This document shows positions 1 to 7,125 of a stretch of 64,000 nt of DNA, in pieces. Origin of the DNA: Nocardia anocheti. GTDB taxonomy: Bacteria; Actinomycetota; Actinomycetes; Mycobacteriales; Mycobacteriaceae. Below the pieces are notes generated by a model that did not search any database, was not told the origin of the DNA, and saw nothing but the letters and a program-made list of their open reading frames with translations. Each line of letters begins with the position of its first letter. The stretch's first letter is position 1. The translations under genes were made by a program, and so were the position numbers. The stretch spans positions 372,001-436,000 of the forward strand of contig NZ_JAQQFV010000003.1 in NCBI RefSeq assembly GCF_029675105.1, read 5' to 3'.

Positions 1-106
1 CGCTTGTGCGGCTGGAAACGCCGTCAGGGAGGACCCCGTTCATGCCCGCTGATCCGCACACCGCCGCCACACCCCCGAACCCGCGCCGGGGGCCGTTGAC
101 GCCCCT

Positions 107-328
107 GTGGCCGAATCCGGCCGTGAAACGGCCACGCCCCGCGCCGGGGGCATGTGGGTGGGACCGACCAGCGAGCAGACCCGCCGTCTGGTCGCCGAGA
201 GCCGGATACGGCAAGGACTCTCGCCGACGATCGAGAACCCGGCCGCGATCGAATCGCTGGCACTGTTCCTGCGCAACACCCTCGACACCCTCGACCGCGA
301 CCACGACCGGGGTAGGCGCGCGGCGTGA
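107..328 (+). CDS. small hypothetical protein of the integrated element
   Basis: A 73-aa reading frame starting GTG, with an alternative ATG at 150 (MWVGPTSEQTRRL). It is charged and helical, with the stretch ESLALFLRNTLDTLDRDHD near its C-terminus, and has no recognised domain. It runs convergently toward the serine recombinase and ends 13 bp from the recombinase stop, so it probably belongs to the same mobile element as a small accessory gene. The frame is preferred over overlapping ones because it looks like a soluble helical protein rather than Arg/Pro-rich GC shadow. The function is unknown and the start uncertain. Confidence 0.45.
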   Translation: MAESGRETATPRAGGMWVGPTSEQTRRLVAESRIRQGLSPTIENPAAIESLALFLRNTLDTLDRDHDRGRRAA

Positions 329-341
329 GGGCGGCCCCGGC

Positions 342-2070
342 CTATAGTTCCCGCCACACGATCTCCACCGAGGAGGTGTCGAACCGCCACGCCTTGCCGT
401 TCTGATCCACCCATTTCGCGGCGTAGATCTTCGCGGGTTTCACTATCACCTTCTCCACCAGGCGTTCGGTGGCTTCGTGTCGCCACCGCGCGCCCTTCGT
501 GTGCCACGCCTTGCGCAACTCGCCCGGGGTGGACCCGATATCGGCCAGCACGGCGAGGGCTTGCGCGCCACGGAGTGAATCCTGTTCGGCACGTAGGGTT
601 TTCAGTGTCTGTTTCAGGCTGGCGATGGTGCGTTCGGTCACCCGTAAATCGTCGGGGTCTCCCGCGCCGGTCAGGATCTCGCTGCGCTGGTCAGTCTCGG
701 TATCCAGATTCCCCGCCGTGATCTCGATCCGCCGCTGCAATTCCGCGATGCGTCCGGCGTTGTCGTTGCCCCGGTCCAGCCGCGACAAAATCTCCGGGTC
801 CTCATAGGCCGCGATCACCTGCTGGGCCACCCACATCTCCAACGCGCCCGCATCCCGGAACACCCGCCCACACCCACACCGCCGCTTCGCGGAGTCTTTG
901 CCCCGGCACCCCGTATCGGCGCTGGGTGACCGTGCCGTGCTTGCGCTGCCGCTCGAGCTGCGACCCGACCATCCAGGCACCGCAGTACTGCCCGGCCCGG
1001 TCGGTGCCCTCGGGCCAGGTCCCCCCGCATTCGGCGAGCCCGGTCAGCCAGTACTCCCCGTTACGCTGCCGGGGCCGCTCCGGGTTCTTCGCCCGCCGAT
1101 GCGCGGTGATCGCCGCCCGCATCGCGTCGTGTTCGGCACGGGTGAACACTGCGGGCCACTGCGCGCGGTGCCGGGTCCCGGTACGGGTGTGGACCCGGAC
1201 ACCGTTACCGTCAGGGTTGTTCAAGCACGCGCAGCGTTGCCCGGTGGTGTCGGTGTGCTCCCCCAGGTCATAGGCCACATACGCCTCCAGCAATAGCAGA
1301 TGTGACAACTTACCCACCCGCCACAGGCCGCCCTCGGAGGTGGTGATGCCCCGGGCGTTCCAGTCGGTGACGATCGTGGTTTGCGATTCCCCGTTGATGA
1401 TCCGGTCCCGGCCCTCCCGCAACACCGCCACCTCCTCGTCACGCAGCGCGCACCGGTCAAGGATCTGCGCGCCAGTGACCGGGTGGATACCAACGACCTT
1501 GCCGTATCCGAACCGGCGGGAACCGCCCTGCATCACTCCCTTTGCGGCTTCCTCGCTCATCCTGTCGAGGAGGTTCTCGGTGTTGGTTTCGCGGTACTCG
1601 GCCGCTTCGGCGACCTTGACCATGAAGTTCTTGCGCCCGGCACCGGAGGTGAGGTCGTATTCGGTGTCCTTGACGAACACATACCGCACCCCGGAATCCC
1701 GACCGAGTTTCATCAACTCGTTGCCCAGGTCGTAGTCACGGGTCAACCGGGCCACATCACGAGCAAGGATCGTCTTCGCCGGGCCAGCGGCCACCAGCCG
1801 CAATGCTTCGCGCAACCCCGGCCGGTCCGCGTCCGCGCCCGACAGGTCGTTGTCACAGAGAATCCGTGCCAGCGGCAGCCCCTTGCGGGTGGCGTGGGCG
1901 ACTTCGTTCTTGGCTTGCAACTGCACCCCCTCGGCCCGGTCCTTCTCATCCCGGGAGATGCGGACATACCCGTACACCCACTGCGCAGGGTCCACACCCA
2001 TCACCCCGGCGGCCAGGGTGGTGTTGATCTCGACAAGCCAATCCAGCTCCCTACCAACTGTTTTCGTCAT
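342..2070 (-). pseudogene. large serine recombinase (site-specific integrase), frameshifted
   Basis: Two overlapping minus-strand frames together make one large serine recombinase of about 570 residues. The upstream frame has the resolvase catalytic domain: YVRISRDE with the nucleophilic Ser near residue 39, then LARDVARLTRD, followed by the recombinase domain (RRFGYG) and the first zinc-ribbon cysteines. The downstream frame resumes at CRGKDSAKRRCGCGRV, continues through a coiled coil (ISLKQTLKTLRAEQDSL-like) and ends WREL. Reading is restored if one G is removed from the GGGG run at 909-912 (TAC GGG TGC CGG). As sequenced, the product would lose the second half of its zinc ribbon and its coiled coil. 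This could be a true pseudogene or a one-base sequencing error. It drives integration or excision of the element lying to the left and sits at the element edge. Confidence 0.85.
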
Positions 2071-2125
2071 GCCACCACGGTACGGAAGGAATGCGTAACG
2101 AACATGTCGCTGGGGTTGGAGTCAC
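2071..2125. other. probable attachment site (element-chromosome junction)
   Basis: Serine integrase genes usually lie directly beside their attachment site. Here, within about 50 bp upstream of the recombinase start, the sequence switches into the interior of an MmyB-type HTH gene: codons for AGVGVTWYTWLEQGR begin near 2107, without the preceding RREEVA-type helix. The crossover therefore probably lies at about 2090-2125. The exact core cannot be set without the other end of the element. Confidence 0.5.
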
Positions 2126-2948
2126 CTGGTACACGTGGCTCGAGCAAGGGAGGCCGATCAATGCCAGTGTGCAGGTGCTCGATGCGGTGGCTCGGGTGCT
2201 CGGGTTGGATGTGACCGAGCGGGCTCATCTGTATCGGCTGGCCGGGGTGACGGTGCCGACGGGTGGTGAGGTGGGGGTGCGGGTGGCCCCGGGGGTGCCC
2301 GCGATTCTGGGGCAGCTCGGGACGATGCCCGCGGTGTTGCTCGATTCGAAGTTCGAGGTGTTGGACTGTAACGACGCCTATCGACGGGTGTTCCCGAGTT
2401 TCGGGGAGGTCGGGCGGAATGTGTTGCGGGGGAGTTTCTTGTTGCCGGAGTGCTGTAATCCCTATCCGCACAATGCCGGGGATCTTCGTCGGATGGTGGC
2501 GTATCTGCGCGGGGCGTATGCGCAGCGGATGGATGATGCGCGGTGGCAGGCGCTGGTCGAGGAGATGTGCGGGGCCAGTGTGGTGTTCGCGGAATACTGG
2601 GCGAGCAACGATGTGGCGCCCGCGGGCGATTTGGTGAAACTGGTGTGGAATCCGGTCGTCGGGGAGTTGCGGATGAACCTCACGGTGCTGGCCGTACCTG
2701 GTTCCGGGGGAGCGTGGATACAGGTTTTCGCGCCGGTCGACGAGGTCGGCGCGGGGCGTGTGGGCACACTGCTGGCAATGTCGGACGACCAGTGGCGGCG
2801 GTCCGACGAGGAGCATGGCCGGTCGTGCGCCGAGCGGGTGGCGGTGGCCGAATTCGATAGTCCGCAGCACGCTACGTGGACGAAGCGTTTCCACGATCGT
2901 CGAATGTGTGCTGTTGCCGCAGAGCTCGAAGGCCGCGCCCGCAGGTGA
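2091..2948 (+). pseudogene. XRE/MmyB-family transcriptional regulator, 5'-truncated by element insertion
   Basis: The 285-aa frame begins with NEHVAGVGVTWYTWLEQG. This is the second half of the helix-turn-helix found in actinobacterial MmyB-like regulators, followed by VLDAVARVLGLD and a complete MmyB-type ligand-binding domain (about residues 70-260, PAVLLDSKFEVLDCNDAY onward). Intact relatives carry about 40-50 more N-terminal residues, including the first HTH helices (GLRREEVA-type). Those codons are missing, and the serine recombinase starts 20 bp upstream, so the gene was most likely the insertion target. The ATG at 2091 comes from the junction and may still permit translation, but DNA binding should be lost. 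The missing 5' part is predicted at the far end of the element, outside this window. Confidence 0.8.
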
Positions 2949-3005
2949 ACGCGGGCCCGCGGCGGCGCCTCTCGCAGGTCGGTGCCGCCGCGGGTGATCA
3001 CGCCA

Positions 3006-3830
3006 TCAGAAACGCTCGAGGTCGTAGAGCGCGACCCCGGACGAATCGAACACGGTGGCGTGCTCGGCGTCGGTGAATTCGACGGAGTACCTGGCGCGAT
3101 TGGGGCTCTGCGTCACCACCAGGGTGTATCGGCCGTCGGTGTCCGGTTTGCTGGAGATCGTGCACGTCATCGGACCGCCGATGTCGAGCGGGACACCGTT
3201 GCTGTAGTAGAAGCCATCGCACTGGCCGCCGTCGGAGCCGAAGGTCTTGGTTCCGGATCCGTCGGAGGCCGTCCAGGTGCCCGCGATGGCGGCGGGGCCG
3301 CCTGCGGTCTGATCGCTCGACGTCGTCGTGCCCAGCAGCCGGTCGGCGAAGAAGGCGAGCAGTGCAAGCGCACCGACGACGACCAGGGTCGCGAGCACCG
3401 GGCGACGTTTGACCTGATTCACGACGCTCTCGATCGTCACGGAGCCTTCGGCGTTGATGTCGCCCGTCACACCGACATTGCCGGAGTAGGTCCTCGCGCC
3501 CGCCCCGGATGCGGTCGGCGCCGGGGCAGCCGGTGCGGTGGCCTGTTCGAGGTCGGCACCGAAACGCCTGTCGTCGGCGACTGCCCTCGAAATCGACAGC
3601 TCGGCGGCGACGCGCGTCTGTGGTGACACCGCTCCGTTTGTCGTGCGCGCCTCGTTCATCAGCTGCCGCACGGCCGGGTCGCCGCCCAGCTTCTCGACAA
3701 CCACGCTGTGCACCCGAAGCGCCGCAGCGTCCAGTGCCGCGTCGGTGAGGCCGTTGACGGCCCGCCCCACTCGGTTGGCTTTGCCGATAGCCCAGGCGAT
3801 CAACATGGCGACGACAATGTCCACGGGCAT
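3006..3830 (-). CDS. single-pass membrane protein with extracytoplasmic beta domain
   Basis: A 274-aa protein. It has a short hydrophobic N-terminus (VDIVVAMLIAWAI), a helical region of about 100 residues, an Ala/Pro linker and a glycine/valine segment (YSGNVGVTGDINAEGSVTI). A transmembrane helix follows at about residues 147-166 (PVLATLVVVGALALLAFFAD), then a C-terminal beta-rich domain of about 95 residues (IAGTWTASDGSGTKTF...YSVEFTDAEHATVFDSSGV). The GDINAEGSVTI segment resembles linkers between modules in actinobacterial conflict proteins, which is an impression rather than a homology result. The start ATG is preceded by AAGGTGAG. It is the last gene of the minus-strand SEFIR/JAB locus. 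Function unknown. Confidence 0.65.
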   Translation of the reverse strand: MPVDIVVAMLIAWAIGKANRVGRAVNGLTDAALDAAALRVHSVVVEKLGGDPAVRQLMNEARTTNGAVSPQTRVAAELSISRAVADDRRFGADLEQATAPAAPAPTASGAGARTYSGNVGVTGDINAEGSVTIESVVNQVKRRPVLATLVVVGALALLAFFADRLLGTTTSSDQTAGGPAAIAGTWTASDGSGTKTFGSDGGQCDGFYYSNGVPLDIGGPMTCTISSKPDTDGRYTLVVTQSPNRARYSVEFTDAEHATVFDSSGVALYDLERF

Positions 3831-3890
3831 TGCGTACTCACCTTTCCCTAGATGCGGTAGCGGCCGCGGTGCCCCGCGGGTGGAGAGAGT

Positions 3891-4214
3891 TCAGCCCCAC
3901 GTCCCGGACTCCCAGTCGACGGCGTTGTCGATCGACTGCGAGCCGTTGCGGCCCGCAGTCCCACCGGTGTCCTTGCTGAATCCGAAAGTGCCGCAATAGG
4001 AGTCCACTTCGCGACGCACACCGATGGTGTTCGCGGTGGACAGTGTCTCCAGGTCGTGGGCGGAGAGGAGGTCGTCGAGGGTATCGTTCTGGTCCTCGTA
4101 GCTCATCGCCGCGAACTCCGAACAGGTCACCTCTTTGGGGTCCTGCCCGCACGACACGGCTGTCAGTGCCACGAGAATTCCCGCGGCGACGGGGATGAGA
4201 TGGCGCAGAGTCAT
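3891..4214 (-). CDS. small lipoprotein
   Basis: A 107-aa protein with a lipoprotein signal peptide: MTLRHLIPVAAGILVALTAV followed by SC, with lipobox AVSC. The mature part is about 85 residues and contains three further cysteines (the TCSEF and SYCGTF segments). An in-frame ATG seven codons upstream (4235) overlaps the end of the preceding gene and is an alternative start. It lies between the three-TM protein and the membrane-anchored protein of the minus-strand locus, with short spacing that suggests cotranscription. No known family recognised. Extracytoplasmic location is supported by the lipobox. Confidence 0.7.
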   Translation of the reverse strand: MTLRHLIPVAAGILVALTAVSCGQDPKEVTCSEFAAMSYEDQNDTLDDLLSAHDLETLSTANTIGVRREVDSYCGTFGFSKDTGGTAGRNGSQSIDNAVDWESGTWG

Positions 4215-4231
4215 GGTCGCCGCACCGCCCG

Positions 4232-4459
4232 TCATCGGCTGAGTCCGGCGAAGAGCACGAGCCCACCGACGATGGGCAGCGCGTAGAACCAATCCGTCAT
4301 GAAGTACGTGCCCCGCGAGAACGCGATATACCCCGCGTATCCGGCGGAAGCGAGCCCGAGCGCGATCACCACGATCGCGCCGGTACCGTAGAAAGTGAAT
4401 CCGGCTACACAGAGCATGATTCCGAAAACCGCGACGAACAATGCGTTGACAAATCGCAT
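4232..4459 (-). CDS. small integral membrane protein (three helices)
   Basis: A 75-aa, very hydrophobic protein with three predicted helices (VNALFVAVFGIMLCVAGFTF; IVVIALGLASAGYAGYIAF; DWFYALPIVGGLVLFAGL). The start ATG at 4459 is chosen because AGAGGA lies about 7 bp upstream; longer versions of the frame have no hydrophobic or conserved content. It follows the SEFIR protein after a 226-bp gap in which no gene or hairpin was recognised, and precedes the lipoprotein. Function unknown; a membrane partner of the locus is plausible. Confidence 0.65.
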   Translation of the reverse strand: MRFVNALFVAVFGIMLCVAGFTFYGTGAIVVIALGLASAGYAGYIAFSRGTYFMTDWFYALPIVGGLVLFAGLSR

Positions 4460-4685
4460 GTCGATATCCTCTAATCCGTTTTCCGAAGGGCGGAGGTGCG
4501 CCGATTCGCGCGCACCCCGCCCGGCGCCCGAATCGGCGGGCCTTCTCGTGACAACGCCTGGGGCGTCGCCGCATCGAGAATGCACGTCGTCCGTGGTCTT
4601 CCGGCCCATGGCCTGGAAATACTGAAAAGCGCTGAACACCACTGGAAAGCGGCGGGGGGTCGTTCGGAGGGAAAAGGGGTCGGTC

Positions 4686-5744
4686 TCAGGTGAACAGGGT
4701 GGGGTTTCCCCAGGCCAATGCTGGCAGTTTGCTCGAACGCCCGACGGCTGCGGCCACCCCGGCGAGCACAGGGCTGGCGACCGTGTCGGGTCGATAGGCG
4801 ACCAGGCGCAGCCGGAGGACATCGCTCACGTCGTAGCGGACCCGCGCCGGTTCGCCATAGGCTACCTCCACCTGCTTCTGCGCCTCGCCGTCGAGGAACA
4901 CCTGGAAATAGCCGATCTGGCGCGCGTCGACGGCGTCATCGAGGATGCCGACCACGCTCTCGAATTCCTGGAACGACCGGCGCAGGTTGTACTCGATCGG
5001 ACTGCGTGGGTCGCCGCAGAAGTTCGCGCAGCGGTGAACGATGCTGTTGCCGTAGTGGATTCCGTTCAGATCCGCTCCGGTGATCCGCAGATCCGGGCCT
5101 CGCGTGATCGGATCGAATGCCTCGGTCAGTAGCTTTGCCTTCCCTTTCCGTGAGGTGACACCGATCCTTGTCGGTTCGGTGTTTCGACTTCTGAACTGCG
5201 GACCGATCCACTTGCCGCGTGGTGGCGCGGGGTGTTCGGCGACTCCGCTGAAGGCCGCGAGTAGGTCGTTGACGCCTTCGGTCGTGAATTCGCTGATCTC
5301 GTAGTGGGTGGTGGAATGGGCGGCCAGGAACACCGGGACCTCGTCGACCGAGCGGCCGGGCAGGATGACCGGCAGGATCCGCCGGGTCTCCCCGCGCAGG
5401 TCTCTGGTGAGATCGTTGCGCAGGATCGCTGCCTCGAACTGCGCGCCTCGACCCTCGTCGCTGGCGGCGGTGCCGTCCGCGCGGCGCTTATACGCGGGGG
5501 AGGCGATCACCAGGACGAAGTCAGCTTTCGTCATCTGCTCGATGGCCCACAGCGACCAGTCCTGGCGTTCGCGGTCGTCCCAGACGTCGAGCCGGACGTC
5601 GACGCCCGCCTCACTACGGAGAAATGTGCTGAACTCGCGCACCAAATCCTTGTGCTCGGGAGTGTCGTGCGAATAGGAGACGAACACCCGGGGAGCTTCG
5701 CTGTCCGAAGCCGCAGATCCGGTCGTGTCCTGCTCGGTGCTCAC
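4686..5744 (-). CDS. SEFIR (TIR-like) domain protein with C-terminal NPCBM-like domain
   Basis: A 352-aa protein. Residues about 18-165 form a SEFIR domain: strand 1 RVFVSYSHD, then LDVWDDRERQDWS, FVLVIASPAYKRR, a conserved Glu in GAQFEAAI and RRILPVIL. SEFIR is a TIR relative used in signalling and in bacterial immune proteins. Residues about 217-351 resemble the NPCBM/NEW2 beta-sandwich: RITGADLNG, EYNLRRSFQEFESVVGILDD, GYFQVFLDGE, VSDVLRLRLVAY and a closing ALAWGNPTL. NPCBM domains are usually extracytoplasmic sugar-binding modules, so an intracellular SEFIR fusion is unusual. Translation starts at GTG 5744, overlapping the stop of a 20-aa ORF (GTGA), so the two are translationally coupled. 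Whether it has NADase activity cannot be told from sequence. Confidence 0.8.
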   Translation of the reverse strand: MSTEQDTTGSAASDSEAPRVFVSYSHDTPEHKDLVREFSTFLRSEAGVDVRLDVWDDRERQDWSLWAIEQMTKADFVLVIASPAYKRRADGTAASDEGRGAQFEAAILRNDLTRDLRGETRRILPVILPGRSVDEVPVFLAAHSTTHYEISEFTTEGVNDLLAAFSGVAEHPAPPRGKWIGPQFRSRNTEPTRIGVTSRKGKAKLLTEAFDPITRGPDLRITGADLNGIHYGNSIVHRCANFCGDPRSPIEYNLRRSFQEFESVVGILDDAVDARQIGYFQVFLDGEAQKQVEVAYGEPARVRYDVSDVLRLRLVAYRPDTVASPVLAGVAAAVGRSSKLPALAWGNPTLFT

Positions 5745-5803
5745 TGGAGCGCAGCGGGCTGCTCAGCGGCCCCGGTCGATGGCATCGTGGTCCTCTTCCT
5801 CAT
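5741..5803 (-). CDS. 20-residue peptide ORF upstream of and coupled to the SEFIR gene
   Basis: ATG at 5803 encodes a 20-residue peptide (MRKRTTMPSTG..., ending PAALQ). A perfect Shine-Dalgarno (AGGAGG at 5809-5814) sits 5 bp upstream, the best ribosome site in this locus, and the stop overlaps the GTG start of the SEFIR gene. Its role could be a leader that sets SEFIR translation by coupling, or a free basic peptide partner. It is too short for homology arguments. The 136 bp between it and the JAB gene hold no other recognised gene. Confidence 0.5.
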   Translation of the reverse strand: MRKRTTMPSTGAAEQPAALQ

Positions 5804-5939
5804 CTCGTCCTCCTGATCGATATCCCGAACTGGTTCTGCCCGAGTGGAATACGCGCCGTTGCGTCCCTGGCCGAACGCTGTGACGGGCCAGAATGGTAAG
5901 CGACCGAGACCGGGTCCCGGACCGCATCTCGGCAGGAAT

Positions 5940-6761
5940 TCACCACATCGGATCCGGTACGGCGTACAACGCCCGCGCCAACCGGGATTCCGCCGGGACG
6001 GCCAGATCCCAGGTGAGTGGCAGCGGGAGGATGCGGTGGCGTCGGTGGTCGACACCGAAGCGCGCCAGCATCGCCGAACCGCCGCCGTCGGAACCGCCGC
6101 GCCGCTCGGCCAGCACGATCGGTGCCTGCGTCGGATACAGCAGTGGGAACAGCAGCGTCAGCTCGAGTTCCGCCGTGCGCAGCATGACCGCGACATGGAC
6201 GACACCCTCGACATCGACAGTTCGCGGGGCGGACGCCGAGGCGACGAGCGCGGTCGCGAGTCGCGCACAGTCGCGAGCGATCGGCAGGATCTGCACCCGG
6301 GCAGGACGGACCTCGATCGCCCCTCGCGCGGTGGGCGCTGCGACGAAGACCGAAAGCATGCCGTGGGGCAGGAGCACCTGATGATCGCCCGTGCGCTGAT
6401 TCTCTCGCGTCACAATGGGTGTGACGTATCGGCCGAGCCACGGTGTTCGGCGCAGCGAGTCGGCGAAGGCCGCGAGGTCACCGGCCGAGGGACGGTTCAC
6501 GTTCTCGGCGTGCGAGTGCACGATCCCCTTCAGTTCGACGTCGGGCTCGTCGTGTTCGATGCGAGTGAGCGCGCGCTGGAACGCGGGCGAGAGGCGGAAG
6601 GTCGTCGCGGTCGAGATCGCGTCCAGGTCAGGCAGGAACGTGGTGATCAACGGAAGCCCGAGCGGGCCGAGCAGTCCACCGCCGCGTTCCGGCGGCGGGG
6701 CGGCGACGTGCTGGTCGATGGCGGCCAGCACGGAGTCGACCAGGGAGATATGGCGGAACAT
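5940..6761 (-). CDS. JAB/JAMM metallopeptidase with E2/RWD-like C-terminal region
   Basis: A 273-aa protein. The JAMM zinc motif is complete: Glu25 (PPERGG), H82-S83-H84, Ser92 and Asp95, giving H-x-H-x7-S-x2-D. JAB peptidases of this class remove ubiquitin-like or sampylation-type tags, and in bacteria they occur in phage-defence and tagging operons. Residues about 180-270 contain LELTLLFPLLYPTQAPIVL, which resembles the strand-YP-x-x-x-P core of E2 or RWD folds; no cysteine follows at the catalytic position, so any E2 domain would be inactive. The start ATG at 6761 gives a clean N-terminus; upstream codons in frame are Arg/Ser-rich with no support. The 78-aa gene ends 4 bp before this start. 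Domain call on the N-half is strong; the E2 assignment is inference. Confidence 0.75.
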   Translation of the reverse strand: MFRHISLVDSVLAAIDQHVAAPPPERGGGLLGPLGLPLITTFLPDLDAISTATTFRLSPAFQRALTRIEHDEPDVELKGIVHSHAENVNRPSAGDLAAFADSLRRTPWLGRYVTPIVTRENQRTGDHQVLLPHGMLSVFVAAPTARGAIEVRPARVQILPIARDCARLATALVASASAPRTVDVEGVVHVAVMLRTAELELTLLFPLLYPTQAPIVLAERRGGSDGGGSAMLARFGVDHRRHRILPLPLTWDLAVPAESRLARALYAVPDPMW

Positions 6762-6765
6762 CCGC

Positions 6766-7002
6766 TCATGCGCCCCGGTAGGCGTCGCGCCGGATACCCT
6801 CGCGGTCCACCGGTAGCCGACGGCGCTCCGTCGCGACCAGCGCGTGGAAGGTCTCGAAAGTGACTTGCGAGAACTGGCGGTCGGTGATTTCTTCCGTTCT
6901 GTCCACCAACAGAATCCGCCCATCGGTGTCCACCACGAGGCCGTGCGGCCGGGACGGATCGGCGCTCGGTCGGGATTCCGATCGGCTCAACGCATCGGAC
7001 AC
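6766..7002 (-). CDS. 78-aa hypothetical protein, first gene of the JAB/SEFIR strand
   Basis: The GTG start at 7002 has AAGGAGA 6 bp upstream (7009-7015), so this is a genuine gene despite its size. The N-terminal 20 residues are Ser/Arg-rich and probably disordered. The rest has short strands (GLVVDTDGRILLVD) and an amphipathic helix (SQVTFETFHALVATERRRL), ending RDAYRGA. It sits 4 bp from the JAB peptidase start, so it is likely its partner. It is the only small protein in the locus that could be a modifier or substrate of the JAB enzyme, but no ubiquitin-like signature is visible. Function unknown. Confidence 0.65.
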   Translation of the reverse strand: MSDALSRSESRPSADPSRPHGLVVDTDGRILLVDRTEEITDRQFSQVTFETFHALVATERRRLPVDREGIRRDAYRGA

Positions 7003-7125
7003 GGTCGTCTCCTTCGGTAGACTGAATCGTCATGCCAGCACGATCGAGGTGCGAGGCGCCCGGGGTTCTGGAAAGCACTCGAAAACCCTGAGGGATGCTG
7101 TGCGGTCCGAGCAGGAGGCTTGACA
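7003..7125. promoter_or_regulatory. divergent promoter region between the JAB/SEFIR strand and the STAND gene
   Basis: This 123-bp intergenic stretch separates two divergently read transcription units. It carries the Shine-Dalgarno of each: AAGGAGA for the minus gene and AGGAGG at 7113-7118 for the plus gene. No clear -35/-10 pair or palindrome was recognised. Divergence suggests joint control, possibly by the HTH domain of the STAND protein. Confidence 0.45.
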
